Positions 51,199-60,766 are shown, numbered from the stretch's first letter. The stretch: 64,000 nt of DNA from Jiella endophytica (GCF_004519335.1 NZ_SOZD01000004.1:62001-126000); one strand, 5' to 3'. Numbers and translations are program-made. The notes: a model not told the origin generated them from the sequence alone.

Positions 51199-52023
51199 AT
51201 GTCGACCAAGACGGCCGCACCGCCCGATCCCGCCGCCAGAGCGCCGCGCTATGACGGGCCGCTCGCCCGCCTGCGGGTCGGCCTTCGCCGGCTCTATTAC
51301 GGGGAAAGCCGGGCGGCGATGCGCTTCCAGGCGGCGGCGCTGACGGTGGATCTTGCGATCATCGCGCTGTTCATCGCCCAGCCCGTCCTGAAGAACACGC
51401 CGGCTTTCCTCGCCATCGACTACAGCGTCGCGGCGGTGCTCTTTCTCGACATCTGTGCCCGCATGCTGGCGGCCCGCCAGCCCTGGCGACGGCTGCGCCA
51501 GCCGGTGGTGCTCCTCGACATCTTCATCCTCGTCACCCTGCTCCTGCCGGAGACGCTGATCAATTTCGGCTTCCTCAGGATCGTCAGGCTGTGGTCGCTG
51601 TCGAAGTCCGGCAGGCTGTGGCAGCCGCTCAGGCGCCGCGGCCTTGCCGAGTGGGAGCTGCCGGCCCGGGCGGTGCTCAACCTCGTCACCTTCCTGTTCC
51701 TGGCGACCGGCTTCATCTACACGGTGTTCTTCCGCAAGAATTCCGGCCTCGAAGGCTATCTCGACGCCCTCTACTTCACCGTCGCCTCGGTGACGACGAC
51801 CGGCTACGGCGACGTCACCCTGTCCGGCTCCTGGGGCAAGCTGACCTCGATCGTCATCATGATCATCGGCATCAGCCTGTTCGTGCAGCTCGCCCAGGCG
51901 ATCTTCCGGCCGACCAAGGTGCATCACGAATGCCCGCAATGCGGCCTGACGCGCCACGACCCGGACGCCGTCCACTGCAAGGCCTGCGGCCACATGCTTA
52001 ACATCCGCAACGACGAGAGCTGA
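51199..52023 (+). CDS. Potassium channel with C-terminal zinc ribbon
   Basis: A 274-residue voltage-gated-like K+ channel. Membrane segments span about 45-225, with an S4-like basic stretch FLRIVRLWSLSKSGRLWQPLRRRG and the selectivity filter TTTGYGD before the last helix. After the pore comes a zinc ribbon with Cys-x2-Cys pairs, CPQCGLTRHDPDAVHCKACG, instead of the usual RCK domain. AAGG six bases upstream supports the ATG at 51199. The cytosolic zinc ribbon may sense metal or redox state or bind a partner. Confidence 0.87.
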   Translation: MSTKTAAPPDPAARAPRYDGPLARLRVGLRRLYYGESRAAMRFQAAALTVDLAIIALFIAQPVLKNTPAFLAIDYSVAAVLFLDICARMLAARQPWRRLRQPVVLLDIFILVTLLLPETLINFGFLRIVRLWSLSKSGRLWQPLRRRGLAEWELPARAVLNLVTFLFLATGFIYTVFFRKNSGLEGYLDALYFTVASVTTTGYGDVTLSGSWGKLTSIVIMIIGISLFVQLAQAIFRPTKVHHECPQCGLTRHDPDAVHCKACGHMLNIRNDES

Positions 52024-52084
52024 GATAGAAGGGCAGACAGATCCACAGGGCTGCCGATAGAGGGCCAGCACTGCGGCGACGCGT

Positions 52085-52133
52085 CGATCTCCCCCCTTGA
52101 GGGGGAGATGGGTGGCAACCCAGAGGGGGGTGC
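52085..52133 (+). repeat. Rhizobial GATCTCCCCC palindromic element
   Basis: Begins TCGATCTCCCCCCTTGAGGG, then GGAGATGGGTGGCAACCCAG and ends AGGGGGGTG. It has the CTCCCCC/GGGGGAG hairpin and a second GGGT/ACCC hairpin. Third copy of the element in the window (others at 23141 and 23301). Confidence 0.85.
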
Positions 52134-52304
52134 GGCGCCGACGTTCGGAAAGGACGGCGCCAAGGCACCCCCGGACCTTGAAGTATCGGGGCAAAACGGG
52201 CATGTGTTCCCGCAATCCGACACATCCGCGCGCCCGCGAGAGGCAGCGCTCGACTCCGCCGGCTGCGACGCGCCGCCGGCAAGACGATTTCGCGAAGGAC
52301 CGTC

Positions 52305-53549
52305 ATGGCCGTTTCGATCGACCTGAAGCCTCAGGAAAACCGTTCAGCGCTCGCCGAACGGGCGCTTGCTGCCGCTGCGATCCCGGCCGCCCCGCAGCAG
52401 TTCGAAGACAAGCCCTCGCTCATCGGCCTGTCGCGCGAGGAGCTCGGCGAGGCGCTTGCCTCCGTCGGCGTTCCCCAGCGCCAGGTGAAGATGCGCGTCG
52501 CCCAGCTCTGGCACTGGCTCTATGTGCGCGGCGTCGCCGACTTTTCGCAGATGGCCAATGTCTCGAAGGAGCTGCGCGAAAAGCTCGCCGCCGCCTACAC
52601 CATTGCCCGGCCCGAAATCGTCACCGAACAGGTCTCGGTCGACGGCACCCGCAAGTGGGTGCTGCGCTTTCCGGCGAAGGGCGCCGGCCGGCCGGTGGAG
52701 ATCGAGACGGTCTACATCCCCGAGGAAGGTCGCGGCACGCTCTGCGTCTCCTCGCAGGTCGGCTGCACCCTCACCTGCACCTTCTGCCACACCGGCACCC
52801 AGCGTCTCGTCCGCAATCTCACCGCCGACGAGATCGTCGGGCAGGTGCTTCTGGCCAGGGACCGGCTCGGCGACTTCCCGGATGCCGAGACGCCGGCCGG
52901 CGCCATCGTGCCCTCGGAAGGCCGCCTCGTCTCCAACGTCGTGATGATGGGCATGGGCGAGCCGCTCTATAATTTCGACGCCGTCAAGGCGGCCCTCGCC
53001 GTGGTCTCCGACGGCGAAGGCCTCGCTTTGTCGAAGCGGCGGATCACCCTCTCGACCTCCGGCGTCGTGCCGATGATCGCAAAGGCCGGCGAGGAGATGG
53101 GCGTGATGCTGGCGATCTCGCTCCACGCGGTGAACGACACGCTGCGCGACGAGCTGGTGCCGATCAACAAAAAGTACCCGCTGAAGGAGCTGCTCGACGC
53201 CTGCCGGGCCTATCCCGGCCTGTCGAACGCCCGGCGCATCACCTTCGAATACGTCATGCTGAAGGGCGTCAATGACAGCCTCGACGACGCCAAACAGCTG
53301 GTTCAGGTGCTGAAGGGCATTCCGGCGAAGATCAACCTGATCCCCTTCAACCCCTGGCCCGGCTCGGCCTATGAATGCTCCGACTGGGACCAGATCGAGC
53401 GCTTCGCCGATTACGTGAACCAGGCCGGCTACGCCTCCCCCATCCGCACCCCGCGCGGCCGCGACATCTTTGCGGCCTGTGGGCAGCTGAAGTCGGAAAG
53501 CGAGCGGATGCGCAAGAAAGAGCGCGAGGCGCTGGAAGCCGCCGGCTGA
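52305..53549 (+). CDS. rlmN: Dual-specificity RNA methyltransferase RlmN
   Basis: Radical-SAM enzyme making 2-methyladenosine at A2503 of 23S rRNA and A37 of some tRNAs. 414 residues. The cluster motif is CTFCHTGTQ within [35 protein letters not shown] and [14 protein letters not shown] follow. The ending [11 protein letters not shown] is usual in rhizobial RlmN. GAAGGA precedes the ATG. Confidence 0.97.
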   Translation: MAVSIDLKPQENRSALAERALAAAAIPAAPQQFEDKPSLIGLSREELGEALASVGVPQRQVKMRVAQLWHWLYVRGVADFSQMANVSKELREKLAAAYTIARPEIVTEQVSVDGTRKWVLRFPAKGAGRPVEIETVYIPEEGRGTLCVSSQVGCTLTCTFCHTGTQRLVRNLTADEIVGQVLLARDRLGDFPDAETPAGAIVPSEGRLVSNVVMMGMGEPLYNFDAVKAALAVVSDGEGLALSKRRITLSTSGVVPMIAKAGEEMGVMLAISLHAVNDTLRDELVPINKKYPLKELLDACRAYPGLSNARRITFEYVMLKGVNDSLDDAKQLVQVLKGIPAKINLIPFNPWPGSAYECSDWDQIERFADYVNQAGYASPIRTPRGRDIFAACGQLKSESERMRKKEREALEAAG

Positions 53550-53594
53550 GGCAATAGATCGCGGCTCACCGAACATCGTAAGCCGGACTGATCC

Positions 53595-54617
53595 ATGCGT
53601 TGCCTCCTCGCCTGCCTCGCCTCCCTCCTCCTCATCGCGGCGGGCGGCCCGGCGCACGCTGCGTCCGGTCAAAGCGACGGCGTCCAGACGAGCGACGGCG
53701 CAAGGTCTTCGCTCGTGGGCTGGTGGATCTCGCTCGGCCCGCTTTCCGCGGGGCTCGCCGGCGCTGGCCTGATCGTTCCTTCCGTCGAAGTTCTTGTCGT
53801 CAGCCCGGACGGCCGGTTCGAAGATCGCTTCTTCCGTTTCACCGCCCCGTCCCGAGAGCTTTGCGCCGACACGCGCTGGTGCTCGGACATGGCGCTCGCC
53901 TGGCGCGCGAAGCTCGCTCCGGCAGATGACCACTTCAAGCTGGAAGAGCGTGTCGCCGGTGAGGACGTGATCGACCGCGCGGAACTCGACGGCATGCTGC
54001 GCGGTGCCGCGGTCGGCGCCCTCACCGCGTGGAACTACAAGCTCGATACCGACGGGCGGCGGCTGGTCCTCAATCCTCAAAACCCGGCGACGGCGCGGGT
54101 CTTCGCCAGGATCGAGCCCCGCCGCCTGCAGCGTCTCGTCGCCGCCTTCGTCATGTCCGACGAGACCGGGCGCCGCTGGCCGTGCTTTGTCGGCAATGCC
54201 GAGGCGGGCGATCCGGCATTCGCGACGCTGCACGGGGACGCCGCCGACCGGCCGGACTGGTTCGACGATTTCCTCGCCGTCGCCTCCTATCAGGTGAGCA
54301 TCACCACCATCGTCACCGACGATGCCTCGCTGGAGCGGCAGGAGCCGGCGACGCTGCCGCAGCCGCTGGAGCGCCGCCTGGTCGAGACGTTCGAGCGGCT
54401 GGCGCCGCCCGGGGACGCCGCCGAGCGCAAGCAGCTGCGAGACCGCTTCGTCAGCTTCCGGCGTGCCGGCATGGGCGCCGAAGCGCCCGAACTCGCCGAG
54501 GAGGCCGCCGCCCCCGCCCTTACGGCCGGGGAGATCCGAACCTTCGCCAAGGTCATGGCGGACAAGCAAAGCGACAGCTTCAGGCGGCTGTTCTGCAGCG
54601 ACCAGCCGGCCGACTGA
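53595..54617 (+). CDS. Secreted protein of unknown function
   Basis: A 340-residue protein with a signal peptide (MRCLLACLASLLLIAAGGPAHAA). The mature part has four or more cysteines (CADTRWC; RRWPCFVG; LFCSD) that may form disulphides, and no family I recognise. It follows rlmN by 45 bases in the same direction. Function cannot be inferred. Confidence 0.75.
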   Translation: MRCLLACLASLLLIAAGGPAHAASGQSDGVQTSDGARSSLVGWWISLGPLSAGLAGAGLIVPSVEVLVVSPDGRFEDRFFRFTAPSRELCADTRWCSDMALAWRAKLAPADDHFKLEERVAGEDVIDRAELDGMLRGAAVGALTAWNYKLDTDGRRLVLNPQNPATARVFARIEPRRLQRLVAAFVMSDETGRRWPCFVGNAEAGDPAFATLHGDAADRPDWFDDFLAVASYQVSITTIVTDDASLERQEPATLPQPLERRLVETFERLAPPGDAAERKQLRDRFVSFRRAGMGAEAPELAEEAAAPALTAGEIRTFAKVMADKQSDSFRRLFCSDQPAD

Positions 54618-54661
54618 CGGCCAGATCCACGGATCGCCAACCTTCGGCCCGTCCGGGACGA

Positions 54662-55921
54662 TCACGCCGTTTCAGCGGCGCTCTCTTCCGACTGTTCCGA
54701 TGCCCAGACGCTGGCGGCTTCGGTCGCCACCGGCGAGGTGGTCGGGACGACGCCGATATAGCTGTCCGTCTGGCTCGCCGGGACGGCGGAGCGCTGCGTC
54801 ATCCGGTAGAGGGCATAGGCGGCGATCATCGCGAAGGTGACGGTCAGCACCAGCCAGAAGGCGATCGGGCTCGCATGTTCCATCGCCCAGCCGGTGACCA
54901 GCGGGCCGACGATGGCGCCGATGCCGAAGGTGAAGACCAGGCCGCCGGAAGCCGCCGGCATGTCCTCCGGCGGCAGGAAGTCGTTGGTATGGGCGAGCAG
55001 CAGCGCATAGAGCGGCGTGGTGATGCCGCCGACGAGAAAGGCCGAGATCATCAGCGGCCAGAGCCCGCCGCCGGTCGTCCAGCCGAGAAGGGACGAGGCA
55101 GCGCCGATCACTGACGCGCCGAAGATGATCTGGCGGCGATCGATCCGGTCCGACAGCCAGCCGATCGGATACTGGAAGAACAAGGCGCCGGTGAACAGCA
55201 TCGCCACGAAGAGCGCAATCTCGGACTTGCCCATGCCGATCAGCGCGCCGAAGACGGCGCCCATGCCGGACTGCGTAGCATAGGCGCTGCCGAGGAGGAT
55301 CATGCCGACCGTGCCGAGCGGCGAGCTGAGGAAGAGCGCTTTCAGGGGCATCGGCCGCGTCAGCTCCGTAGCCGGTGTCCGCGAGGCGGTCAGAAGGATC
55401 GGCGCGAAGGAGACCGAGACGAGGATCGAGGCGCCGATGAACAGGACGGAGGTCTTCGCATCGCCGAGCGTCAGCAGATATTGCGCCCCGATGATGCCGA
55501 GCGTCTGGGCGATCATGTAGGCCGACAGCACCTTGCCGCGCGTCTCGTTGGTGGAGGCATCGTTCAGCCAGCTCTCGGCCGTGACGTAGATGCCCGACAT
55601 GCAGAAGCCGACGAGAAGGCGCAGCCCCGTCCAGGCAAACGGTTCGGCAAGCAGCGGAAAGGCGATGAGCCCGGCCGACATGAAACTGCCCAGCGCCGCG
55701 AAGACGCGGACGTGGCCGACCTTGTGGATCAGCGAGGGGGTATATTTCGCGCCGGAGAGAAAGCCGACGAAATAGCCCGACGTCACCACCGCGAGTTCGG
55801 TCGCCGAAAAACCCTCGATGCCGCCGCGAAGGCCGATCAGGGTGAAGTGCATGCCGTTGCCGAGCATGATCAGCACGATGCCGACCAGAAGGGCCCAGAT
55901 GCTGGATAGCACTTGCAACAT
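54662..55921 (-). CDS. MFS transporter (YcaD-like)
   Basis: A 419-residue major-facilitator protein with 12 predicted helices. Family stretches include GIEGFSATELAVVTSGYFVGFLSGAKYTP, LLVGFCMSGIYVTAESWLND and QYPIGWLSDRIDRRQIIFGA (the MFS loop 2-3 type motif repeated in the second half). The C-terminal 40 residues are Ser/Ala/Glu-rich. Substrate unknown. Divergent from the DUF305 gene. Confidence 0.9.
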   Translation of the reverse strand: MLQVLSSIWALLVGIVLIMLGNGMHFTLIGLRGGIEGFSATELAVVTSGYFVGFLSGAKYTPSLIHKVGHVRVFAALGSFMSAGLIAFPLLAEPFAWTGLRLLVGFCMSGIYVTAESWLNDASTNETRGKVLSAYMIAQTLGIIGAQYLLTLGDAKTSVLFIGASILVSVSFAPILLTASRTPATELTRPMPLKALFLSSPLGTVGMILLGSAYATQSGMGAVFGALIGMGKSEIALFVAMLFTGALFFQYPIGWLSDRIDRRQIIFGASVIGAASSLLGWTTGGGLWPLMISAFLVGGITTPLYALLLAHTNDFLPPEDMPAASGGLVFTFGIGAIVGPLVTGWAMEHASPIAFWLVLTVTFAMIAAYALYRMTQRSAVPASQTDSYIGVVPTTSPVATEAASVWASEQSEESAAETA

Positions 55922-56182
55922 GACATCGCCCCGCCGCCTCGAAGCCTCCGCCTACTATGCGAGCGGGGACGGGTCAAAATCCCGGCCGCCGCGCCGCCGC
56001 TTTTGATAGGCGAGATCCGGACATCAGTCGGGGCCGCGGCGGAAGAGAGAGCTGGAAGAGATTGTCCGGGAGCGACTGGCCGAATTCCAGTGGAAACGGG
56101 ACGAAGCCAGTTACCCGATATCTCGATGGGGTGTTGCCGGGCAAGTGATCGAAAATGGGATCGCATGAGTCCGCGCAGACCG

Positions 56183-56213
56183 TTGACCTTCCTGCTACTG
56201 GAAGCTCCATCTC
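56183..56213 (+). promoter_or_regulatory. CueR/HmrR-type copper-responsive promoter
   Basis: TTGACC (-35, 56183-56188) starts a dyad ACCTTCC (56186-56192), 7-base spacer, GGAAGCT (56200-56206), with a 19-base gap to a weak -10 (CATCTC). This is the MerR-type long-spacer layout; the E. coli copA promoter has ACCTTCC-N7-GGAAGGT. It lies 43 bases upstream of the DUF305 gene. Confidence 0.8.
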
Positions 56214-56255
56214 TTTGCGGACGGGAGTCACGGGACCCCGCTGGAGACGACGTCG

Positions 56256-56654
56256 ATGATGAAGATCGCTGGTTTGGTCGCAGCCGCCCTGCTCTCTACC
56301 GCAGGCGCGGCTCTGGCACAGTCGGATGCCAAGGCACCGATGACGATGGACCATCAGGCCGGCCACGCCATGAAGGACATGACGATGGGAGCGGACGCCT
56401 CGCCGTCGAGCCGGGCCTTCATGGAGGCTATGAAATCCATGGATACGGGCATGGCGCAGCCGCTGACGGGCGACGCGGATGTCGACTTCATGCGCGGGAT
56501 GCTGGCCCACCACGAAGGTGCCATCGCCATGGCGAGGGTCGAGCTCGATTACGGTCGGGATCCGCAGGCACGGGCTCTCGCCGAGTCGATCATCAAGGCG
56601 CAGGAAGGCGAGATCGCCGAAATGAAGGCCTGGCTGGCAAAGCACGGCCATTGA
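56256..56654 (+). CDS. DUF305 periplasmic protein, likely copper-related
   Basis: A 132-residue protein with a signal peptide ([23 protein letters not shown]) and a DUF305 four-helix domain: [23 protein letters not shown] and [16 protein letters not shown]. The mature N-terminus is Met/His-rich ([17 protein letters not shown]), as expected for Cu(I) binding; CopM of cyanobacteria is a DUF305 protein. The promoter directly upstream has a copper-regulator box. Confidence 0.9.
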   Translation: MMKIAGLVAAALLSTAGAALAQSDAKAPMTMDHQAGHAMKDMTMGADASPSSRAFMEAMKSMDTGMAQPLTGDADVDFMRGMLAHHEGAIAMARVELDYGRDPQARALAESIIKAQEGEIAEMKAWLAKHGH

Positions 56655-56881
56655 CGCTCGGGCGCGCGCGAGCGTCAATGGCCGGTGGCTGACGGTACCG
56701 TGCCGCCAATTCTCGGGTTTCAGCCGAGACGTCTGCGGTCGCAGCGATGACCTTCCGATCGGCATCCTCGACTGATCGACGTCCCGCTCGTCCCCGCCCT
56801 GCCAATCGGTCAACCCGCATCCAGTAGCGAAAATTGCGCATTTGATGTTATCGTATGCCAATTGATCCGAAAGGAGGGCAG

Positions 56882-57127
56882 ATGAACGTGTCGATCGGAA
56901 AGCGCTGGGAGCAGTTCGTCGACGAGGCGGTCAGGACCGGTCGTTACGGATCTGCCAGCGAGGTGGTGCGGGAGGGTCTGCGGCTCGTCGAAGAGCGCGA
57001 GGCAAGGCTCGCCGGTCTGCGCCAGACTCTCGATGCTTCGATCGCAGCTGATGGCGAGGCGAGCGAGGCCGACATCGACGCGGCCCTCGAAGCACGGGCG
57101 GCGGAATTGACGAAGGACGGTTATTGA
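56882..57127 (+). CDS. ParD-family antitoxin
   Basis: An 81-residue type II antitoxin: ribbon-helix-helix start MNVSIGKRWEQFVDEAVRTGRYGSASEVVREGLRLVEEREARLAGL, then a flexible acidic tail. A perfect AAGGAGG lies five bases before the ATG. The stop is followed one base later by the toxin GTG. It should neutralise ParE and repress the operon. Confidence 0.93.
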   Translation: MNVSIGKRWEQFVDEAVRTGRYGSASEVVREGLRLVEEREARLAGLRQTLDASIAADGEASEADIDAALEARAAELTKDGY

Positions 57128-57128
57128 G

Positions 57129-57452
57129 GTGCCACGGCTCCGGTATCTGCCGTCGGCCAAAGCCGATCTGGTAGAGATCCTCGGCTACGTCACGCGCCAG
57201 AGCGGCAGCCTGCTCGTCGGGCGGCGGTTCGTCGCCTTGTTGCGCCAGAAATGCGCCAGCCTCGCCGCGCTCCCCGGACTGATCGGCACGCCGCGCCCGG
57301 AGCTTCGGCCCGACATCCGCAGCTTCGCGTTCCGCGGATACGTCATCTTCTTTCGCTATCTGGACGACCGGGCGACCTTTGAGGTCGTCGATATTCTGGA
57401 AGGGCATCTCGACATCGAGGCGCTTTTCAGCGGCGGGGTCGGCCAGGAATGA
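57129..57452 (+). CDS. ParE/RelE-family toxin
   Basis: A 107-residue toxin of the ParE group. PRLRYLPSAKADLVEILGYVTRQSG and GTPRPELRPDIRSFAFRGYVIFFRYLDDRATFEVVDILEGHLD are typical. ParE toxins usually poison DNA gyrase. GTG start one base after the ParD stop. The gene ends 16 bases before the convergent DUF1223 gene. Confidence 0.92.
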   Translation: MPRLRYLPSAKADLVEILGYVTRQSGSLLVGRRFVALLRQKCASLAALPGLIGTPRPELRPDIRSFAFRGYVIFFRYLDDRATFEVVDILEGHLDIEALFSGGVGQE

Positions 57453-57468
57453 TCGCCGGCGAGTTGCC

Positions 57469-58161
57469 TCAATCCGCCGCGCCGAGGATCGCCCCCGGCC
57501 TGCCTTCGCTGCCTTCCTGCAGGATCACCGCGCAGGCATCGGCGCCCTTGGCCGCGCCGCAGCGGCCGAGCTCGAAGCGCGCCGGCGCGCCGGTCCATGT
57601 CCCGAGCCGGGTCATGCCGCGCACGGCGTTGACATAGGTGACCGTGCGGCCGCGGTTTTCGCCCCTGGCGATCGGCACCGCAGCTTCCCGCCGATAGTCG
57701 ACGCGCCAGAGCGTCGCGCCGCTGCCGGTTCCCCTCTTCGCGCCGACGCTGACGGTGCCGGCCTCGCGATCGAGTGTCAGATCGACCGGCAGCGCGGCGC
57801 CCATCAGCCCCGACACCGCGCCGGCATTCGAGCCGACCGCATGGCCGCCGCCGTCGACCACCGCTTGGGGCGTATAGACGCGGCCGTCGCCGCGCCGCGC
57901 CGCATAGGCGCGCTGGCGGGCCGAATGGGCCGGCGAGCCCAGCGTGTCCTTCCAGCCGAGCTGGTCCCAGTAATCGACGTGATAGCCGAGGGCGAGAACG
58001 TTCGAGGCGCCGGAAAGGGTGCGGAGCAGGGCGTCTGCCGGCGGACAGGACGAGCAGCCCTGGCTGGTGAACAGCTCGACGACATGGCGCTGGCCGGCCG
58101 CCGCCGGCTGCAGCGTCGCCAGAAGCAAAGCGAGAATGGCAAGGGACGATCGGAACGACAT
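57469..58161 (-). CDS. DUF1223 secreted thioredoxin-like protein
   Basis: A 230-residue protein with a signal peptide (MSFRSSLAILALLLATLQPAAA). The DUF1223 signature is VVELFTSQGCSSCPPADALLRTL with a CxxC motif; VLALGYHVDYWDQLGWKDTLGSPAHSARQRAYA follows. Likely a periplasmic redox protein. GAGGAG precedes the start. Confidence 0.92.
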   Translation of the reverse strand: MSFRSSLAILALLLATLQPAAAGQRHVVELFTSQGCSSCPPADALLRTLSGASNVLALGYHVDYWDQLGWKDTLGSPAHSARQRAYAARRGDGRVYTPQAVVDGGGHAVGSNAGAVSGLMGAALPVDLTLDREAGTVSVGAKRGTGSGATLWRVDYRREAAVPIARGENRGRTVTYVNAVRGMTRLGTWTGAPARFELGRCGAAKGADACAVILQEGSEGRPGAILGAAD

Positions 58162-58281
58162 CGGTCTCTCCTCGATGGCCGGTTCTGATCGAGGGTTCGG
58201 TGCGGCGGCCGGAAAGGTTACTGTCGCCCGCCACGAAGATTCGCTATCGCTCGGCCGAGATTTGGAGGAGAGTTGCCGCCG

Positions 58282-58752
58282 ATGGGCACGGTCCTGAGAT
58301 TTCTGTTCGTCCTCCCCCTCGCCTATGTCGCCGCCTGCCTGACGGCGGCCTTCGCAATGCTCTGGCCGTTCCTCGAGATCAGCCGGGCGGCGGCGTCCGA
58401 TCCGGTCTTCATCGGCCGCGCGGCGTTCTATTTCGGCGCGCAGGCGATCCAGGTGGGCACCGTCGCCTTCCTGCCCTGGGCCGGCTTCATGGTGGTGAGC
58501 GAGATCGCCGGCCTCTCCTCGCTGCTTCTCCACATGCTCGCAGGCCTTCTCGGCGGCGTCGCCATCCTGTTTGCCGCCTATGGGCCGAATGTGCCGCATA
58601 TGAGCGTCCAGACGGCGATCCTCGTCGCCTCGCTGACCTTCGCCCTCGTCTACTGGATCCTCGCCGGCCATGGCGCCGGGCGCTGGCGGCGGGCCGAAAG
58701 GGCTTCGCCGGCCGGCCGGGCCGCCACCCCGCCGCAGGGCGGCACGGCCTGA
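58282..58752 (+). CDS. Hypothetical integral membrane protein
   Basis: A 156-residue protein with four hydrophobic segments (about 5-32, 50-75, 78-102, 110-130) and a basic C-terminal tail. No family is recognised. A strong GGAGGAG at 58264-58270 could serve the ATG at 58282 or a TTG at 58273. Followed in the same direction by bioY. Confidence 0.75.
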   Translation: MGTVLRFLFVLPLAYVAACLTAAFAMLWPFLEISRAAASDPVFIGRAAFYFGAQAIQVGTVAFLPWAGFMVVSEIAGLSSLLLHMLAGLLGGVAILFAAYGPNVPHMSVQTAILVASLTFALVYWILAGHGAGRWRRAERASPAGRAATPPQGGTA

Positions 58753-58844
58753 GCCGGGCCGATCCGGGCCATTGATTTTTGCGCCCGATTGCGGTCACTC
58801 GGCATCACGGCTTCATTCCGTCCCGTCTTGAAAGGACCCGCCCC

Positions 58845-59402
58845 TTGTCGACCCGTGACGTCGTCCTCGTCGCCCTTTTCGCCGCGCTGATGGCAGCGCT
58901 CGGCGCCTTTCCGCCGCTGATGATCCCGGCGATCGGCGTGCCGATCACCGCCCAGTCGATGGGGCCGATGCTCGCCGGCGGCATCATCGGGGCAAGGCGC
59001 GGCGCCTTGTCGATGCTGCTCTTCGTCGTCCTCGTCGCCGTCGGCCTGCCGCTTCTGCCCGGCGGGCGCGGCGGCCTTGCGATCTTCGCCGGACCGACGG
59101 CGGGCTTCATCCTCGGCTGGATCGCCGCGGCCGCGGTGACGGGCGTCCTCGTCGAGCGCTTCTGGAGCGGCCTCTCCTTCGTCACGGCCTTCCTCGCAGC
59201 CGCCATTGGCGGCATTGTCGTTCTCTATGCGATCGGCATTCCCTGGATCTCCCTCGTCGGCGGCGTTCCCCTGGCGACGGCCGCCGCCGGCTCGGCCGCC
59301 TTCATCCCGGGCGATCTGATCAAGGCGGGCCTTGCCGCCGCGGCGATCCTCATGGTCAAGCGCTCCTATCCGATCATCCGCCCGGCGCATGGCCGGCCCT
59401 GA
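58845..59402 (+). CDS. bioY: Biotin transporter substrate-binding subunit BioY
   Basis: S component of the ECF biotin importer, 185 residues with about six membrane segments. PPLMIPAIGVPITAQSMGPMLAGGIIGARRGALSMLLFVVL and LAIFAGPTAGFILGW are diagnostic. The start is TTG at 58845 with AGGA upstream. It leads the bioYMN operon. No BioR-type TTAT-N2-ATAA site was seen upstream. Confidence 0.94.
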   Translation: MSTRDVVLVALFAALMAALGAFPPLMIPAIGVPITAQSMGPMLAGGIIGARRGALSMLLFVVLVAVGLPLLPGGRGGLAIFAGPTAGFILGWIAAAAVTGVLVERFWSGLSFVTAFLAAAIGGIVVLYAIGIPWISLVGGVPLATAAAGSAAFIPGDLIKAGLAAAAILMVKRSYPIIRPAHGRP

Positions 59403-59406
59403 CGGG

Positions 59407-60081
59407 ATGATCGCAGTCGAAGGCGTCAGCCTCGAGCGCGGCGGGCGCAGGGTCCTGTCCGGCATCGATCTTGGCCTGAACGAACGGCGCATCGGCGTCG
59501 TCGGCGCCAACGGCTCGGGCAAGAGCTCGTTTGCGAGGCTGCTCAACGGTCTGCTTCTGCCGAGCGAGGGGCGCGTCAGCGTCGGCGGGCTCGACACGCG
59601 CAGGCAGGCCAAGGAAGTCCGCCGCAAGGTCGGCTTCCTGTTCCAGAACCCCGACAACCAGGTGGTCTATCCGACCGTCGGCGAGGACCTCGCCTTCGGC
59701 CTGAAGGGGCGCGGTCTCGACAAGGCCGAGATCGCCGACCGCGTGGCAACGACGCTTGCCCGCTTCGGCCTTGCCGGTTTCGGCGACCGCCTCGTCCACG
59801 AGCTCTCCGGGGGCGAACGCCAGATGGTGGCGCTTGCCGGCGTGATGATCCTCGAGCCGGAATGGCTGGTGCTCGACGAGCCGACGACCCTCCTCGACCG
59901 GAAGAACACCCGCACGATCATGGCGACCGTCGGGGCGCTGCCGCAGAAGGTCGTTCTCGTCACCCACGACCTGACGCTGCTGCAAGGCTTCGACCGGGTG
60001 CTGGTCTTCGACGATGGCCGGATCGTCGAGGACGCGGCCCCGGGCGAGGCGATCGCCGCCTATCTGCGAATTGTCCCGTGA
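59407..60081 (+). CDS. bioM: Biotin ECF transporter ATPase BioM
   Basis: ATP-binding subunit of the biotin importer, about 224 residues. Walker A is GANGSGKSS, the signature LSGGERQ, Walker B LVLDEPTTLLD, and the switch His lies in VLVTHD. FQNPDNQVVYPTVGEDLAFGL is typical of ECF ATPases. ATG at 59407 or 59389 (the latter overlapping bioY by 14 bases). Confidence 0.94.
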   Translation: MIAVEGVSLERGGRRVLSGIDLGLNERRIGVVGANGSGKSSFARLLNGLLLPSEGRVSVGGLDTRRQAKEVRRKVGFLFQNPDNQVVYPTVGEDLAFGLKGRGLDKAEIADRVATTLARFGLAGFGDRLVHELSGGERQMVALAGVMILEPEWLVLDEPTTLLDRKNTRTIMATVGALPQKVVLVTHDLTLLQGFDRVLVFDDGRIVEDAAPGEAIAAYLRIVP

Positions 60082-60668
60082 TCGCCGGGCTCTACAGGGC
60101 GGGCGACAGCCCGCTGCACCGCATGGCGGCGGGGTGGAAGCTTCTCGCGCTGCTTGTCGCCGGAACGCTCGTCTTCCTCGTCGAATCACCGTTTGCGGCG
60201 CTTGCGGCCCTCCTCGCGGTCCTCGTGCTCTACCGCCTCGCCGGCTTCGGCCTTCGCCTCGCCATGGCGCAGCTGCGGCCGGTGGCGATCGTGCTCGCGA
60301 TCCTGTTCCTCGCCCAACTCTGGCTCGCTTCCCCGGCCGTCGCCGCGCTTTTCGTCACGCGCCTTGCCGCCCTCGTCCTCGCCGCGGCGCTGGTGACGCT
60401 GACGACCCGCACGAGCGATCTCGTGGACGCCATCGAGCGTGGCCTCGCGCCGCTCTCGCGCCTCGGTGTCGACGTCGCGAAAGTCAGCCTGTCGCTGTCG
60501 CTCGCCATCCGCTTCATCCCCGCCGTCGGGCAGATCGCCGCAGAGATCCGCGAAGCGCAGATCGCCAGGGGCCAGCGGCCGAACCCGCTGACCCTCGTCG
60601 CGCCGCTGATCGTGCGTCTCCTCAAGATGGCCGACGAGATCGCCGAGGCGATCGACGCGCGATCCTGA
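60078..60668 (+). CDS. bioN: Biotin ECF transporter transmembrane subunit BioN
   Basis: T component of the biotin importer, 196 residues, about five helices. The coupling motifs are near EIREAQIARGQRPNPLTL (an A-R-G element) and a similar region near VDAIERGL. Its GTG overlaps the bioM stop (GTGA), so the subunits are translationally coupled. Confidence 0.93.
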   Translation: MIAGLYRAGDSPLHRMAAGWKLLALLVAGTLVFLVESPFAALAALLAVLVLYRLAGFGLRLAMAQLRPVAIVLAILFLAQLWLASPAVAALFVTRLAALVLAAALVTLTTRTSDLVDAIERGLAPLSRLGVDVAKVSLSLSLAIRFIPAVGQIAAEIREAQIARGQRPNPLTLVAPLIVRLLKMADEIAEAIDARS

Positions 60669-60766
60669 ACGGCGCCCGGCCGCGCTTTTGGGACTGGCAC
60701 CCATCGCAATCCTTCCGGGCAGTCCCTATGATCGAACCGGGCATCGTCGATTTTGGGAGGATCGTC

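Noticed and set aside
58753-58844. Biotin-responsive BioR operator or riboswitch before bioY
   Set aside because: No TTAT-N2-ATAA palindrome and no conserved leader structure was seen in the 90 bases upstream.
60669-60766. TPP riboswitch before the NMT1-type importer
   Set aside because: The interval is under 100 bases and lacks the conserved CTGAGA-type thi box.
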